64,000 bases of DNA, taken from positions 62,001 through 126,000 of the forward strand of contig NZ_JAJCIC010000006.1 of assembly GCF_020554865.1 (NCBI RefSeq), in the 5' to 3' direction. This stretch comes from Lacrimispora sp. 210928-DFI.3.58. Lineage in GTDB: Bacteria > Bacillota > Clostridia > Lachnospirales > Lachnospiraceae. The notes beneath the pieces are model-generated. The model was given only the letters and a program-made list of their open reading frames with translations. It made no database searches and was not told the DNA's origin. The position numbers and the translations under genes are program-made. Positions 1 through 8,335 of this stretch are shown piece after piece. Within the stretch, counting starts at the first letter, position 1. Each line of letters starts with the position of its first letter.

Positions 1-1552
1 CGTCCAGCAGGGCATTTCCCGCAATAAAGGTGGAACGGGAACCGGCGGTGGAGCCGCAGTCTAACGTTTCATCTGTATCCGCCATCACCAGATGGATGTG
101 TTCCATATCCGTCTCAAGGGCATCTGCCGCCATGGCGGCAAGTGCGGTGGCGCTGCCCTGCCCGATATCAACCATACCAATGCAAATGGTATAGCCGCCC
201 TCCTCTGTTTCTTTGATCCTTACCTCGGCCGTATCGCCGATGTTCTTGCCCAGGCCGCAGCTCAAATGGCCTCCTGCAATGCCATATCCCACATAGGGGT
301 CTGTGTTGGTCTCCCTGCTCTTCCACAGATCCGACTGCCGGATCAGCTCAAGGGTCCCTTTAAAGTCCACACAGTGCTCCATCTTCTGTCCAAGGGCACC
401 GATGGAACCGTACTCCAGGGCATTCTTCATGCGGATATCTATGGGATCCAGTCCCAGCTCGTCCGCTGCCCGGCTGATCAGCGTCTCTGTGGCAAAGGCC
501 CCCTGGGGAGCCCCAAAGCCTCTCATGGCATGGGCCGCAGGCTTGTTGGTGTAAAAGAGACGGCTTTTGAGCCGCACGTTTGGTATCTCATAGGGCCCTG
601 CGAAATGCTCTGTAAACAGGCCTAAGACAGCCGGACCAAGGCCGGCATAGGCTCCTGTATCCAGATCGCCCCTTCCGTCAAAGGCAAGGATCCTTCCGTC
701 CTTCCCAAAGCCCATTTTCACATGCATCTTTACGGCATGGCGCTTAAAGCTGGCTGCCAGGGATTCTTCCCTGTCAAAAACGATCCGGGCCGGCCGGCCT
801 GTGAGCCAGGCTACCGCTGATGCATAGATCTGGCAGAGATGACCGTCCTTTCCCCCAAAGCCGCCTCCTACAGCTGCGGCCTTCACATGAACCTGATCCG
901 GTGTAAGCCCAAGGGCCCGGCAGATCATCCTCTTATCATGGAATACATTCTGGGTTGATGTGTATACCAGAAGCCTTCCATCCTCTATTGTGGCAAAGCA
1001 TGCTTCCGGCTCCATATAGCCGTGATCCTGTACCGGTGTTTCAAAATCCTCCTCCAGGATCAATTCACTTTCCTCAAAGCCCTTTTCCACATTTCCCTCT
1101 TCATTTTCAAAGTGGACAAGAAGATTGCCTCCCTCGTGCAGAGCCGGATATCCCGGATCAGCAGCATCCACCACATCGCGCACCACCGGAAGGAGCTCAT
1201 AGTCAACCTTTGCAGAAGCAGCTGCCTGCCTGGCCTTCTCTCTTGTGGCCGCCGCCACGATAGCCAGCGGCTCTCCCAGGAAACGGACGCAGGTCTCTGC
1301 CAGCACTGGCATGTCCTCGATCACATCCTCCACCACATTTTCTGCCAGATCCTTTGCAGTAAAGGTCAGAACATCTTCGGGCAGGCCGGAAAGATCCAGC
1401 TTCTTGATCCGGCCATGACAGACCTCAGAGCGGACCAATGCCAGCTCCAGCATTCCTTCCTCATGAAAATCCCCCGCGTACATAGCACGCCCGGTGGCCT
1501 TATCCATTCCCTCACGGCGTCCCATACCTGTTCCTACATACCGCTGTGTCAT
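1..1552 (-). CDS. Xanthine dehydrogenase, molybdopterin-binding subunit (3' end outside window)
   Basis: Reading the minus strand from an ATG at 1552 gives an open frame of about 517 residues that leaves the window at base 1. It starts MTQRYVGTGMGRREGMDKAT and contains the molybdenum hydroxylase signatures VGGGFGGKDG (about residue 220) and RGFGAPQGAF (about residue 330). Family members are about 750-780 residues, so roughly the last third is missing. Such proteins hydroxylate hypoxanthine or xanthine with a molybdenum cofactor and work with separate FAD and 2Fe-2S subunits, which should lie beyond the left edge. The neighbouring adenine deaminase makes hypoxanthine, which supports a purine substrate. 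Substrate choice among molybdenum hydroxylases is not provable from this fragment. Confidence 0.85.
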   Translation of the reverse strand, partial: MTQRYVGTGMGRREGMDKATGRAMYAGDFHEEGMLELALVRSEVCHGRIKKLDLSGLPEDVLTFTAKDLAENVVEDVIEDMPVLAETCVRFLGEPLAIVAAATREKARQAAASAKVDYELLPVVRDVVDAADPGYPALHEGGNLLVHFENEEGNVEKGFEESELILEEDFETPVQDHGYMEPEACFATIEDGRLLVYTSTQNVFHDKRMICRALGLTPDQVHVKAAAVGGGFGGKDGHLCQIYASAVAWLTGRPARIVFDREESLAASFKRHAVKMHVKMGFGKDGRILAFDGRGDLDTGAYAGLGPAVLGLFTEHFAGPYEIPNVRLKSRLFYTNKPAAHAMRGFGAPQGAFATETLISRAADELGLDPIDIRMKNALEYGSIGALGQKMEHCVDFKGTLELIRQSDLWKSRETNTDPYVGYGIAGGHLSCGLGKNIGDTAEVRIKETEEGGYTICIGMVDIGQGSATALAAMAADALETDMEHIHLVMADTDETLDCGSTAGSRSTFIAGNALLD

Positions 1553-1639
1553 CTCAAACCGCCCTTTCTCTTAAAGTATTCTCCTTCGGCATTCTTCCTA
1601 AATTCAGGAAAATCTCCGCAGCTTCCTTTCTCCGATATC

Positions 1640-1770
1640 CTGCAAGCCAAATACCCCGTAGCAAACTACGGGGCATCAAATTTGCAGAGCTGCGGGGTAT
1701 TCGGCCCTCGCGGCATTCGCCAAATATCCGTGCAAGCACGGCTACTTGGCTCATTGCTTCGCGGGAACAA
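1640..1770. repeat. Intergenic palindromic repeat cluster downstream of the GntR gene
   Basis: The 351-base gap between the xanthine dehydrogenase start (1552) and the GntR stop (1904) holds no convincing gene. It contains perfect hairpins: CCCCGTAG/CTACGGGG (1654-1661 and 1666-1673, loop CAAA) and CCGTGC/GCACGG (1728-1733 and 1736-1741). The second is nested in GCCAA/TTGGC and a CGCGG-type outer stem. The phrase 'tgcggggtat tcggccctcgcgg' resembles dispersed intergenic repeats of Lachnospiraceae, but this is from memory. Short open frames across it are not supported as genes. Confidence 0.5.
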
Positions 1771-1903
1771 AAGAAGCCTCCAGCGAAATTGCATCATCCT
1801 GCTTCCTTGCAGGATTGTGAACGATATCACCAAACGCTTCTCTTTTTCAAACAGCTTCTGAAAACCCCTATGCCGCAGCAGCCCGGCTTCCTCCACTGCT
1901 GTG

Positions 1904-2632
1904 TTATATCTTCTTCCGCAGCACTTTGTGCTGTAAAATTCCATCCATATAATACTCCTTCGACATCAAAACCGGCTCTCCTCTGAAATTATACCCCACC
2001 TCATCCATATACAAAACAGGCGTCCCCTGATCGATCTTGAAAATTCCTGACAGCGTTTCATCAGAGGCAACTGCCCGAACCTCCGTAAGATCCATATATA
2101 CGCTCTCCCCGCAATATTTTTCCAAAAAACAGAAAATTGGCTTCTCCAGTTCCTTTATATCGTAGGACTCTGTTTTCAAATGACGCATTCCAATTTGATC
2201 CACACAATAAATCGCCGGCCTGCCGTCTGCGCTGATCAGCCTTGTGACCTGAAAAATCATCTCTCCCGGCTCCAGATGAAGCTTTAAAGCCGTTTCCTCC
2301 GGACAGGGCTTTTCTGCAACAGTGGCAAAATCGATCCTGGCTGTGTAACCGGCATCCTCCACCATTTCGAGAAATTCCTTTTCCAGGTCCATGCGGGTAA
2401 CAACATCCAGCACATGCTTGTTGATCACTGTCCCCACTCCATGCTTGCGGCTGATAAAGCCCTCCCGTTCCAGGATTGCCAGACAATCCCTAAGCAGCGT
2501 TCTGCTAACTCCCATTTGCTCCGCAAGGATCACCTCCGGCGGAAGCTTTTCTTCATCAGCATATCTTCCGACACGCAGTTCCTCCAACAATCTCCGCGTA
2601 ACTTCCTCTGAGCGCTGCAATACCTGCTCCAT
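1904..2632 (-). CDS. GntR-family regulator with UTRA effector domain
   Basis: This 242-residue protein has an N-terminal winged helix (about 10-75, with LPPEVILAEQMGVSRTLLRD and a GFISRKHGVGTVI wing) and a C-terminal UTRA ligand domain (about 95-240, ending in the typical SKEYYMDG). The length is normal for the HutC/FadR-like group. It sits directly downstream of adenine deaminase, and both genes carry the same palindrome (GGTA-N-TACC) beside their promoters. It therefore probably represses itself and ade in response to a purine-related ligand. The family and domains are seen; the ligand and the regulon are inferred. The start at 2632 follows a weak purine stretch. Confidence 0.88.
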   Translation of the reverse strand: MEQVLQRSEEVTRRLLEELRVGRYADEEKLPPEVILAEQMGVSRTLLRDCLAILEREGFISRKHGVGTVINKHVLDVVTRMDLEKEFLEMVEDAGYTARIDFATVAEKPCPEETALKLHLEPGEMIFQVTRLISADGRPAIYCVDQIGMRHLKTESYDIKELEKPIFCFLEKYCGESVYMDLTEVRAVASDETLSGIFKIDQGTPVLYMDEVGYNFRGEPVLMSKEYYMDGILQHKVLRKKI

Positions 2633-2658
2633 AAATCCACCTCTGATGCCGCATATTA

Positions 2659-2677
2659 AAATAGGTAGTACCTATTT
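2659..2677. promoter_or_regulatory. Operator palindrome upstream of the GntR gene
   Basis: The sequence AAATAGGTA-G-TACCTATTT is a perfect 9+1+9 palindrome about 14 bases downstream of the -10 hexamer and 27 bases before the regulator start. Its core GGTANTACC recurs at 4557-4571 in front of adenine deaminase, which supports a common binding site for the adjacent GntR protein. Confidence 0.7.
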
Positions 2678-2690
2678 CGGTGTTGTTTTC

Positions 2691-2719
2691 ATAGTATCTC
2701 ATAAGTAGAATCATGTCAA
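2691..2719 (-). promoter_or_regulatory. Sigma-A promoter of the GntR regulator gene
   Basis: On the minus strand TTGACA (2714-2719) and TACTAT (2691-2696) are separated by exactly 17 bases. The operator lies just downstream, where a bound repressor could block initiation or clearance. Confidence 0.7.
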
Positions 2720-2721
2720 TA

Positions 2722-2765
2722 GAAAAAAAAGAATAGCGTTATTCCACTTGAAGAATAACGCTATT
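2722..2765 (-). terminator. Rho-independent terminator after adenine deaminase
   Basis: A perfect 13-bp stem (2732-2744 with 2753-2765, loop CACTTGAA) follows the ade stop by 9 bases and, on the minus strand, runs into eight T residues. It separates ade from the GntR gene, which has its own promoter. Confidence 0.85.
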
Positions 2766-2773
2766 TTCTTCTC

Positions 2774-4543
2774 CTACAATATTACAGGAATCAGACAATG
2801 GTGAATCACGTCCACCAGCCCCTTATCTGTCAGCCCCAGCTCCGGAACTGTGGGCAGCGAGATAAAGCTCAGTGCCATAAAGGGAGCAGCCACCGTGCAG
2901 CCCAGGCTTTCGGCTGCCTTATTCAGAACATCCAGCTCCTTTTCCACCTCATCCGGACTCTTCTCACTCATGAGACCGCCAATGGGAAGCTCCATGGAAG
3001 CCAGGATCCGGCCGTCACAGGCTACTGCCAGCCCTCCGTGCAGCCGTGCCACCTCATTCACAGCCAGAGCCATATCAGTGTCGCTCACGCCTGTGACCAC
3101 GATGTTATGATGATCATGGGACATGGAGTATGCCATCGCGCCCTTTTTCAGGTGAAAGCCCTTTACGAAGCCGTTTCCCACATTTCCGTTCTTTCCATAG
3201 CGCTCCACCACAGAAAGCTTGATCACATCCTGTGCCAGATCCGGCTGGATTCCATTCTCACCAACTGTAAGCTCTGCCTGATCCTCCTCATTGATGATCT
3301 GCGAGGGCACCAGGCGGATGACGCGCACCTTCACCCTGTCACCGACTGCCTTTTGGAGCGCTTCCACCCTGAAGGATCCTGCTGTAATGGGATTTTTCAG
3401 CTTCACCGTGTCCTTAAGCCACGCGGGATAGGTACGCACCGGGGTGGGAACCAGCATAGCCCCGTTCCTGGCAGCCAGCTTGCCCTCAAACCAAACCTCA
3501 GCAGGCTGGATGTCACATATATCCTCACAGAGGATGATATCTGCCAGGCGGCCCGGTGTGATGCTTCCGATCTCCTCCTCCATGCGGAAATGCTTGGCCG
3601 CACGAATGGTTGCCATGCGGATGGCCTCCATGGGGTCAAGTCCCAGGGCAATGGAGCGGTTGACATTATAATTGATATGGCCTTCACGGCGTATATCACC
3701 AATATGCTTGTCATCGGTGCAGAACATCAAATGCTCCGTATCCAGCTTATGCTCTACCACTGCCTTCACAAGAGCGTCCACGTTGCGCTCCGTGCTCCCT
3801 TCACGGATGAATACCTTCATGCCCACACGGATACGCTGGATCATCTCCTCCTCGGTCACACACTCATGATCATCGGAAATGCCGGAGGATGCATAAATGT
3901 TCAGCTCCTGTCCCAGGCGGCCGATGGCGTGTCCATTAGCCGGCTTTCTTCTGTTTAAGGCAGAACAAATCTTCTTCAGATACTGATCCTCTTTTGAGAG
4001 AAGGATCTTGGAGGAATCCATTTCCCCCAGGCTCACGCTCTCCTCCCAGCTCATGAGCTCATCCACCTCTGCTGCTCCCAGGACAGCTCCCGTGGTTTCC
4101 AGGCCAGGTGCGGTAGGTACGCGGGAGGACACCTCGATCAGCATACGGCAGGACATGCGGTCCAGCGACTTTAACATTTCCCTCAGCCCGGCCTCTCCTG
4201 CCACATTGGCAATCTCCATCAGATCTGCCATCAGTGTTGTGGTCCCCTTTGGCACCACCACATCCGCCAGCGCCTCCGGCGACAGCATGGTGGATTCAAA
4301 ATGCATATGGGAATCAATCAGCCCTGGCACAGCATACATCCCCCTGCAATCCTGCTCATGCTCTGCCATAAGATCGATCCCCGGTTCAATGGACACAATC
4401 CGCCTTCCCTTTATATAGATGTCCGTTGGATAAATCTCCCCAGAATACACATTCACCAGTTTTACATTCTTAAGCTTCCAATCGCAGGGAAGCTCTCCCT
4501 TACCGCAGGCAATCAGCTCCTTAAGCTCTCCTAGCGTCCTCAT
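2774..4543 (-). CDS. ade: Adenine deaminase
   Basis: The 589-residue amidohydrolase converts adenine to hypoxanthine and ammonia in purine salvage. The length and layout match bacterial Ade: metal ligands in DSHMHFEST (about 97-105), VVPKGTTT, a conserved NGHAIG segment (about 203), FCTDDKHIGD (about 275) and a C-terminal domain with SHDHHNI. The start ATG at 4543 follows AGGAGG by 7 bases. The operator palindrome is immediately upstream of this ribosome binding site, so control by the neighbouring GntR protein is likely. The product feeds the xanthine dehydrogenase encoded at the left edge. I see nothing abnormal in the gene. Confidence 0.95.
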   Translation of the reverse strand: MRTLGELKELIACGKGELPCDWKLKNVKLVNVYSGEIYPTDIYIKGRRIVSIEPGIDLMAEHEQDCRGMYAVPGLIDSHMHFESTMLSPEALADVVVPKGTTTLMADLMEIANVAGEAGLREMLKSLDRMSCRMLIEVSSRVPTAPGLETTGAVLGAAEVDELMSWEESVSLGEMDSSKILLSKEDQYLKKICSALNRRKPANGHAIGRLGQELNIYASSGISDDHECVTEEEMIQRIRVGMKVFIREGSTERNVDALVKAVVEHKLDTEHLMFCTDDKHIGDIRREGHINYNVNRSIALGLDPMEAIRMATIRAAKHFRMEEEIGSITPGRLADIILCEDICDIQPAEVWFEGKLAARNGAMLVPTPVRTYPAWLKDTVKLKNPITAGSFRVEALQKAVGDRVKVRVIRLVPSQIINEEDQAELTVGENGIQPDLAQDVIKLSVVERYGKNGNVGNGFVKGFHLKKGAMAYSMSHDHHNIVVTGVSDTDMALAVNEVARLHGGLAVACDGRILASMELPIGGLMSEKSPDEVEKELDVLNKAAESLGCTVAAPFMALSFISLPTVPELGLTDKGLVDVIHHCLIPVIL

Positions 4544-4556
4544 AAACAGTCCTCCT

Positions 4557-4571
4557 ATTGGTATTACCTAT
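4557..4571. promoter_or_regulatory. Operator in front of adenine deaminase
   Basis: ATTGGTA-T-TACCTAT is a near-perfect palindrome with the same GGTA-N-TACC core as the operator at 2659-2677. It lies between the -10 hexamer (4579-4584) and the ade ribosome binding site, overlapping the expected transcription start. Confidence 0.65.
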
Positions 4572-4578
4572 TTTTCAT

Positions 4579-4607
4579 ATTGTATCACATGTTTCATGGA
4601 AAGTCGA
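4579..4607 (-). promoter_or_regulatory. Sigma-A promoter of adenine deaminase
   Basis: On the minus strand TCGACT (4602-4607) and TACAAT (4579-4584) are spaced by 17 bases, with the GntR operator starting 8 bases further on. Confidence 0.6.
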
Positions 4608-4637
4608 GTTACATCACTTTTTAGATTTCCGCATGCT

Positions 4638-4677
4638 GCACTGCGGCTGCTGGCCGTCCTCTCAGCAGCCGCGGTGC
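4638..4677. repeat. 15-bp hairpin between ftsQ and ade
   Basis: GCACTGCGGCTGCTG (4638-4652) pairs with 4663-4677 with one G-T pair, just after the ftsQ stop. It may end the dcw transcript, but there is no clean T tract. The adjoining minus-strand sequence TGCAGCATGCGGAAA also occurs at the outer arm of the long inverted repeat at 32424-32671, so this looks like a member of the same repeat family. Confidence 0.55.
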
Positions 4678-4683
4678 GACGTG

Positions 4684-5430
4684 TCATTTCTTTTTAAATG
4701 TGATACCCGCCCGGCTGTTATTCTCCGTATAGTTTTCAAGCTTTAAGGTGCCGCTTATCTCTGCCAGCTGAGGCTGGTCTGTCAGAATGTCATTCAGGGT
4801 GGAGATCTTGCCGTCGATGTCCGCATTGTCACCCATGGTGACCTCCATTTTGTTGATGAACAGGGTGGCTTGTCCTTTGGAATCATACTGGATCCTGTCT
4901 ACGGGGATATCATAGACCGAAAGCTGCTGGGTCAGGTTCATGATCTCCCCGAATATCCGGTCATCTCCCACCGGAAGGGGCCGGTAGAGCACGATCTGTC
5001 CAAACTCCAGTCCTGTGATCCAGGGCACGCCGTCAAGTTTGCTGCCGGAACTCTCCACAATGATGCCGTCCCTGTCAAAATACATGTAGCTGCTCATATA
5101 GGAGACATAACCCACAATATCCTTTTCATAGATAATGACCTCCACATGGAACGGGCTGTGAAAAATGACCTTGTAATCCTCCACAAAGGGGATCTGCTTA
5201 TGTGGACGGAACCTGTTTTTAAAATAGGCAATGCCCGCATTCTTCCCCCATTTTCCCGCAAACAGTAGCTCCTCTATCTGGGCATCTGTGTACCGCTCGC
5301 TCCCGGTCACCGTCACATCCTGTATGTGCACGGACAGCACAAGGATAGCCGCAAGCAGCAGCGCTGCCACGGCAATCCCGGCTCCCATATGATGGTTTCT
5401 CCAAAATCTCCTCAACCTCATGTACCTCAC
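4684..5430 (-). CDS. ftsQ: Cell division protein FtsQ/DivIB
   Basis: The 248-residue bitopic membrane protein has a short basic cytoplasmic tail (1-14), one membrane segment (about 16-36, AGIAVAALLLAAILVLSV), then a POTRA-like domain beginning IQDVTVTGSERYTDAQIEELLF. The rest is the extracellular beta domain. FtsQ/DivIB scaffolds the divisome with FtsL and FtsB/DivIC. It is the last gene of the dcw operon here, 205 bases after murA. FtsA and FtsZ do not follow. Assignment rests on topology, the POTRA pattern and context, since FtsQ sequences diverge strongly. Confidence 0.85.
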   Translation of the reverse strand: MRYMRLRRFWRNHHMGAGIAVAALLLAAILVLSVHIQDVTVTGSERYTDAQIEELLFAGKWGKNAGIAYFKNRFRPHKQIPFVEDYKVIFHSPFHVEVIIYEKDIVGYVSYMSSYMYFDRDGIIVESSGSKLDGVPWITGLEFGQIVLYRPLPVGDDRIFGEIMNLTQQLSVYDIPVDRIQYDSKGQATLFINKMEVTMGDNADIDGKISTLNDILTDQPQLAEISGTLKLENYTENNSRAGITFKKK

Positions 5431-5447
5431 TTTGGAATGTAACTGCT

Positions 5448-5580
5448 CAGCCTGCGGCTGTGTAGTTACGGAATCCGGCTCATTTTAAGTTCACCTACGG
5501 TGAAGGAGCCGGATTCTTCTCGCCCACAACTCATTCTTACGGTCTTTGCAGTAAATGCAAAGACCTACACTGAACTGTTA
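5448..5580. repeat. Hairpin cluster between murA and ftsQ
   Basis: The 205-base gap holds no gene but at least two strong hairpins. GAATCCGGCTC/GAGCCGGATTC (5471-5481 with 5506-5516) encloses TTCACC/GGTGAA (5490-5495 with 5499-5504). GGTCTTTGCA/TGCAAAGACC spans 5541-5550 and 5556-5565. The flanks carry GTAACT...AGTTAC and CTGAACTGTTAC, sequences that also form arms of hairpins near 28.8, 37.7 and 41.2 kb. They could attenuate transcription into ftsQ. Confidence 0.5.
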
Positions 5581-5635
5581 CTTTGGAATCGCTGCGTCCG
5601 CCGTCCGGCCGCGATGGCCCTCCTGCAGGCAGCAG

Positions 5636-6955
5636 CTATGAATCTTCCCCCATCCACTTTATCCTTGCACCCAGGGCCGACAGATCCCTGCATATGTCCT
5701 CATAGCCCCGCCTGATATGACGGCACTCTCCGATGACCGTCTCCCCCTCTGCCGCCAGAGCAGCCACTGCCAGGGCGGCTCCTCCTCTCAGATCCGAGGC
5801 CGCCACCTGGGCTCCCCTTAAGGGACGGGTTCCCTGAATAGTAGCCCTCTGGCCCTCTATGGTGATCCTTGCACCCATCTGCCTTAGAGCCCCTGCTGTG
5901 GCAAATCTGCCCTCAAACACCTTCTCCTCAATATGGCTTACGCCCTGGCCTGCGGCCAGAAACGCCATAAAGGGCGACTGGAGATCTGTTGGAAATGCCG
6001 GATAAGGGCCCGTCTTCAGATCCAGGGCCCAGGGAGCCTTCCCCATTGTCACCTCAATGGTTCTGCCCTCTTCCTCCCTGCGCACCCTTGCTCCCGCCCG
6101 CTCCAGCATGGTGAGGGGGATCCGAAGCTGTGAGGGCCGGACGCCCTTTAGGACAATGTGGCCTCTCGCCGCAGCTACGGCTGCCCCGTAGGTTCCTGCC
6201 ACGATCCGGTCTCCCTCCACCTGAAAGCTGCTGTCATGAAGGGAGTCTACGCCCTGGACCATCAGATGCTCTGTTCCCATACCGCAGATAACAGCTCCCA
6301 TATTGTTGAGGAAGCGGCAAAGCTGGTCGATCTCCGGCTCCATGGCCGCTCCGTGGATGACCGTTACCTCCTTTGCCAGCACAGAGGCCAGAATGGCCTG
6401 CTCCGTAGCTCCCACGCTGGGGTACGACAGATGGATCTCCGCCCCCCGAAGGCCGCCTGCCTCCGCCGCCCTGGCCTCCAGCCAGCCGTCCTCCTCCTTC
6501 ACACAGGCTCCCAGGCTTTTTAACACCTCCAGATGAAGGTCAATGGGCCTGGCCCCGATGAGACAGCCTCCCGGATAGCCGCTGCTGGCCTCTCCCATCC
6601 GTCCCAGCAAAGCCCCCAGCACCACAATGGAACAGCGCATGGCTGCCACATACTCCTTCGGGACGCGGGTGCTTTTTATCTGTCTGGCATCGATCACCAG
6701 GCAGTCCCCTTTATGACAGCAGCGGCAGCCCAGCCATTCCAGGATGTCCACCATACATGCTACATCCTGGATCACGGGAACATTGGTAAGCACGGTCACT
6801 CCCTTGTGGAGCAATGCAGCAGCCATCATGGGAAGGACAGCATTTTTAGAACCTTGTATGGAAATCTCCCCCTCCAGGGGAGTAGGGCCGAAAACCTGGA
6901 TCCGGCAAAACGCGTCACTGGCACATTTTGCTGGACACTTCGCAATAACAGACAA
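5636..6955 (-). CDS. murA: UDP-N-acetylglucosamine 1-carboxyvinyltransferase (MurA)
   Basis: The 439-residue enzyme catalyses the first committed step of peptidoglycan precursor synthesis, moving enolpyruvate from PEP to UDP-GlcNAc. Seen: the substrate loop QGSKNAV (K37, N38), the fosfomycin-target cysteine C131 in YPGGCLIGARP, and repeated EPSP-synthase-like alpha/beta units with LSYPSVGATEQA. The first 15 residues are an extra N-terminal stretch compared with the usual start. Some usually invariant positions differ (GALLGRMGEASSG), suggesting the more divergent of the two MurA paralogs typical of Firmicutes. The gene lies between ftsW and ftsQ. Confidence 0.92.
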   Translation of the reverse strand: MSVIAKCPAKCASDAFCRIQVFGPTPLEGEISIQGSKNAVLPMMAAALLHKGVTVLTNVPVIQDVACMVDILEWLGCRCCHKGDCLVIDARQIKSTRVPKEYVAAMRCSIVVLGALLGRMGEASSGYPGGCLIGARPIDLHLEVLKSLGACVKEEDGWLEARAAEAGGLRGAEIHLSYPSVGATEQAILASVLAKEVTVIHGAAMEPEIDQLCRFLNNMGAVICGMGTEHLMVQGVDSLHDSSFQVEGDRIVAGTYGAAVAAARGHIVLKGVRPSQLRIPLTMLERAGARVRREEEGRTIEVTMGKAPWALDLKTGPYPAFPTDLQSPFMAFLAAGQGVSHIEEKVFEGRFATAGALRQMGARITIEGQRATIQGTRPLRGAQVAASDLRGGAALAVAALAAEGETVIGECRHIRRGYEDICRDLSALGARIKWMGEDS

Positions 6956-7059
6956 TGGGGCACCTCCTGGTATCTATGCTCTGAGCAGAAAACTATCTAC
7001 TTTAAGCATATGCAGGTGAAGGCGCCCCTGTGCATGCAGGACCGGCCCCGGGACAGAGC

Positions 7060-8328
7060 CTATTTTTCCAGCCGAATCCTGTTGGACACGCTCAAAACGA
7101 TCCCCATCTCCATAAGAAGGAACAGAACCGACGTACCGCCATAGCTGATAAACGGAAGGGTGATACCGGTATTTGGGATCGTGTTGGTGACAACTGCGAT
7201 ATTCAATATCACCTGGATCGCAATATGTCCCATCACTCCCACCACCAGCAGGGCACCGAAGAGATCCGGCGCATTGTTGGCAATGATCATAAACCGGTAG
7301 ATCATAAACAGGAAGATCAGAATAATGGACACTGCCCCGAAGAGTCCCAGCTCTTCACAGATAATAGCAAAGATCATATCATTCTGTGACTCCGGCAAAA
7401 AGCCCAGCTTCTGGATGCTTCCTCCTAAGCCCTGGCCCACCAGCCCCCCGGAGCCAATGGCATAGAGGCCCTGGAGCACCTGAAAGCCCTTGTCTGTGGG
7501 ATCGGACTCCGGATTCAGCCAGGCCTCGATCCTGCGGTACTGATAGGGCTGAAGAAGCTTTATCTGCACCAGCGCCCTTCCTATGGGGCCTGCTCCTGCC
7601 AGAACTCCCAGCCCCAGAAAGCCGATTCCGAAGAAAGGCCATTTGATCTTGCAGGCCACAAACAGCATCACAAAAGCAATGCCGCATACGATGATCCCTG
7701 AGCTTAAGTTGTTCATACCCACCAGTGCGGCGATGGGCAATGTCAAAAACACGATGGAAAGCGCTGACTTTAACTCATTGATCTTATTTCCCAAAACTGT
7801 GATGATCGCTGCCAGCATGACGATCAGGGCGATCTTCACAAACTCGGTCGGCTGGAAGCTTACAGGTCCCACGCCCAGCCAGCGCTTCTTGCCGTTTACC
7901 TCACGTCCCACGATGCTTACGGCAATCATCAGTATGTAGGACAGGATATAGGCAGATGCCGCAAATTTTGCAAACAAATGATAGTCGATCTTTGAGATGA
8001 CAAGCATCATCACAAAGCCGGCAGCTGCAATACCCGCCTGGCGCTGCATGAAATACGCGCCGTTTCCCTTGTATAAGGGATTTAACTGAGCCGTATAGGA
8101 GCTGGCGCTGTATATCATCACCAGCCCAAAGGCTGTGAGGAAAATGATGCAGAACAGAAGGCTGTAGTCATAAAAATGCTTTACCTTCTTTTTTTTCTTT
8201 GCCACTGGCTGCTGCTCTCTCATATCCCTCACTGCCGGCCTTCCCTGCTGTACGCTCTGGGGCCTGACGGCCATCTGCTGGCCCTGGACTCTCCTGTCTG
8301 CGGGCGGCCTGTTTCCTGCCATACGCAT
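7060..8328 (-). CDS. ftsW: Peptidoglycan glycosyltransferase FtsW
   Basis: The 422-residue SEDS protein polymerises glycan strands from lipid II at the division septum together with a class B PBP. A cytoplasmic N-terminal region of about 60 residues, rich in Q, R and K, precedes about ten membrane segments starting DYSLLFCIIFLTAFGLVMIY. Typical motifs are KRWLGVGPVSFQPTEFVKI, FLPESQNDMIFAIICEELG and the closing PFISYGGTS. ATG 8328 has AGGAGG only 3 bases away, so ATG 8322 is a plausible alternative. It follows murD by 7 bases. RodA is excluded mainly by dcw context. Confidence 0.93.
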   Translation of the reverse strand: MRMAGNRPPADRRVQGQQMAVRPQSVQQGRPAVRDMREQQPVAKKKKKVKHFYDYSLLFCIIFLTAFGLVMIYSASSYTAQLNPLYKGNGAYFMQRQAGIAAAGFVMMLVISKIDYHLFAKFAASAYILSYILMIAVSIVGREVNGKKRWLGVGPVSFQPTEFVKIALIVMLAAIITVLGNKINELKSALSIVFLTLPIAALVGMNNLSSGIIVCGIAFVMLFVACKIKWPFFGIGFLGLGVLAGAGPIGRALVQIKLLQPYQYRRIEAWLNPESDPTDKGFQVLQGLYAIGSGGLVGQGLGGSIQKLGFLPESQNDMIFAIICEELGLFGAVSIILIFLFMIYRFMIIANNAPDLFGALLVVGVMGHIAIQVILNIAVVTNTIPNTGITLPFISYGGTSVLFLLMEMGIVLSVSNRIRLEK

Positions 8329-8335
8329 TTACCTC

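Noticed and set aside
1022..1861. 279-codon plus-strand frame over the xanthine dehydrogenase gene and repeats
   Set aside because: It lies antisense to a well-supported enzyme and across palindromes, has no ribosome site and no recognisable protein features.
2798..3958. 386-codon plus-strand frame opposite adenine deaminase
   Set aside because: Pure antisense shadow of ade; the His/Cys/Leu-rich composition is that of a reversed reading, and ade has full motif support.
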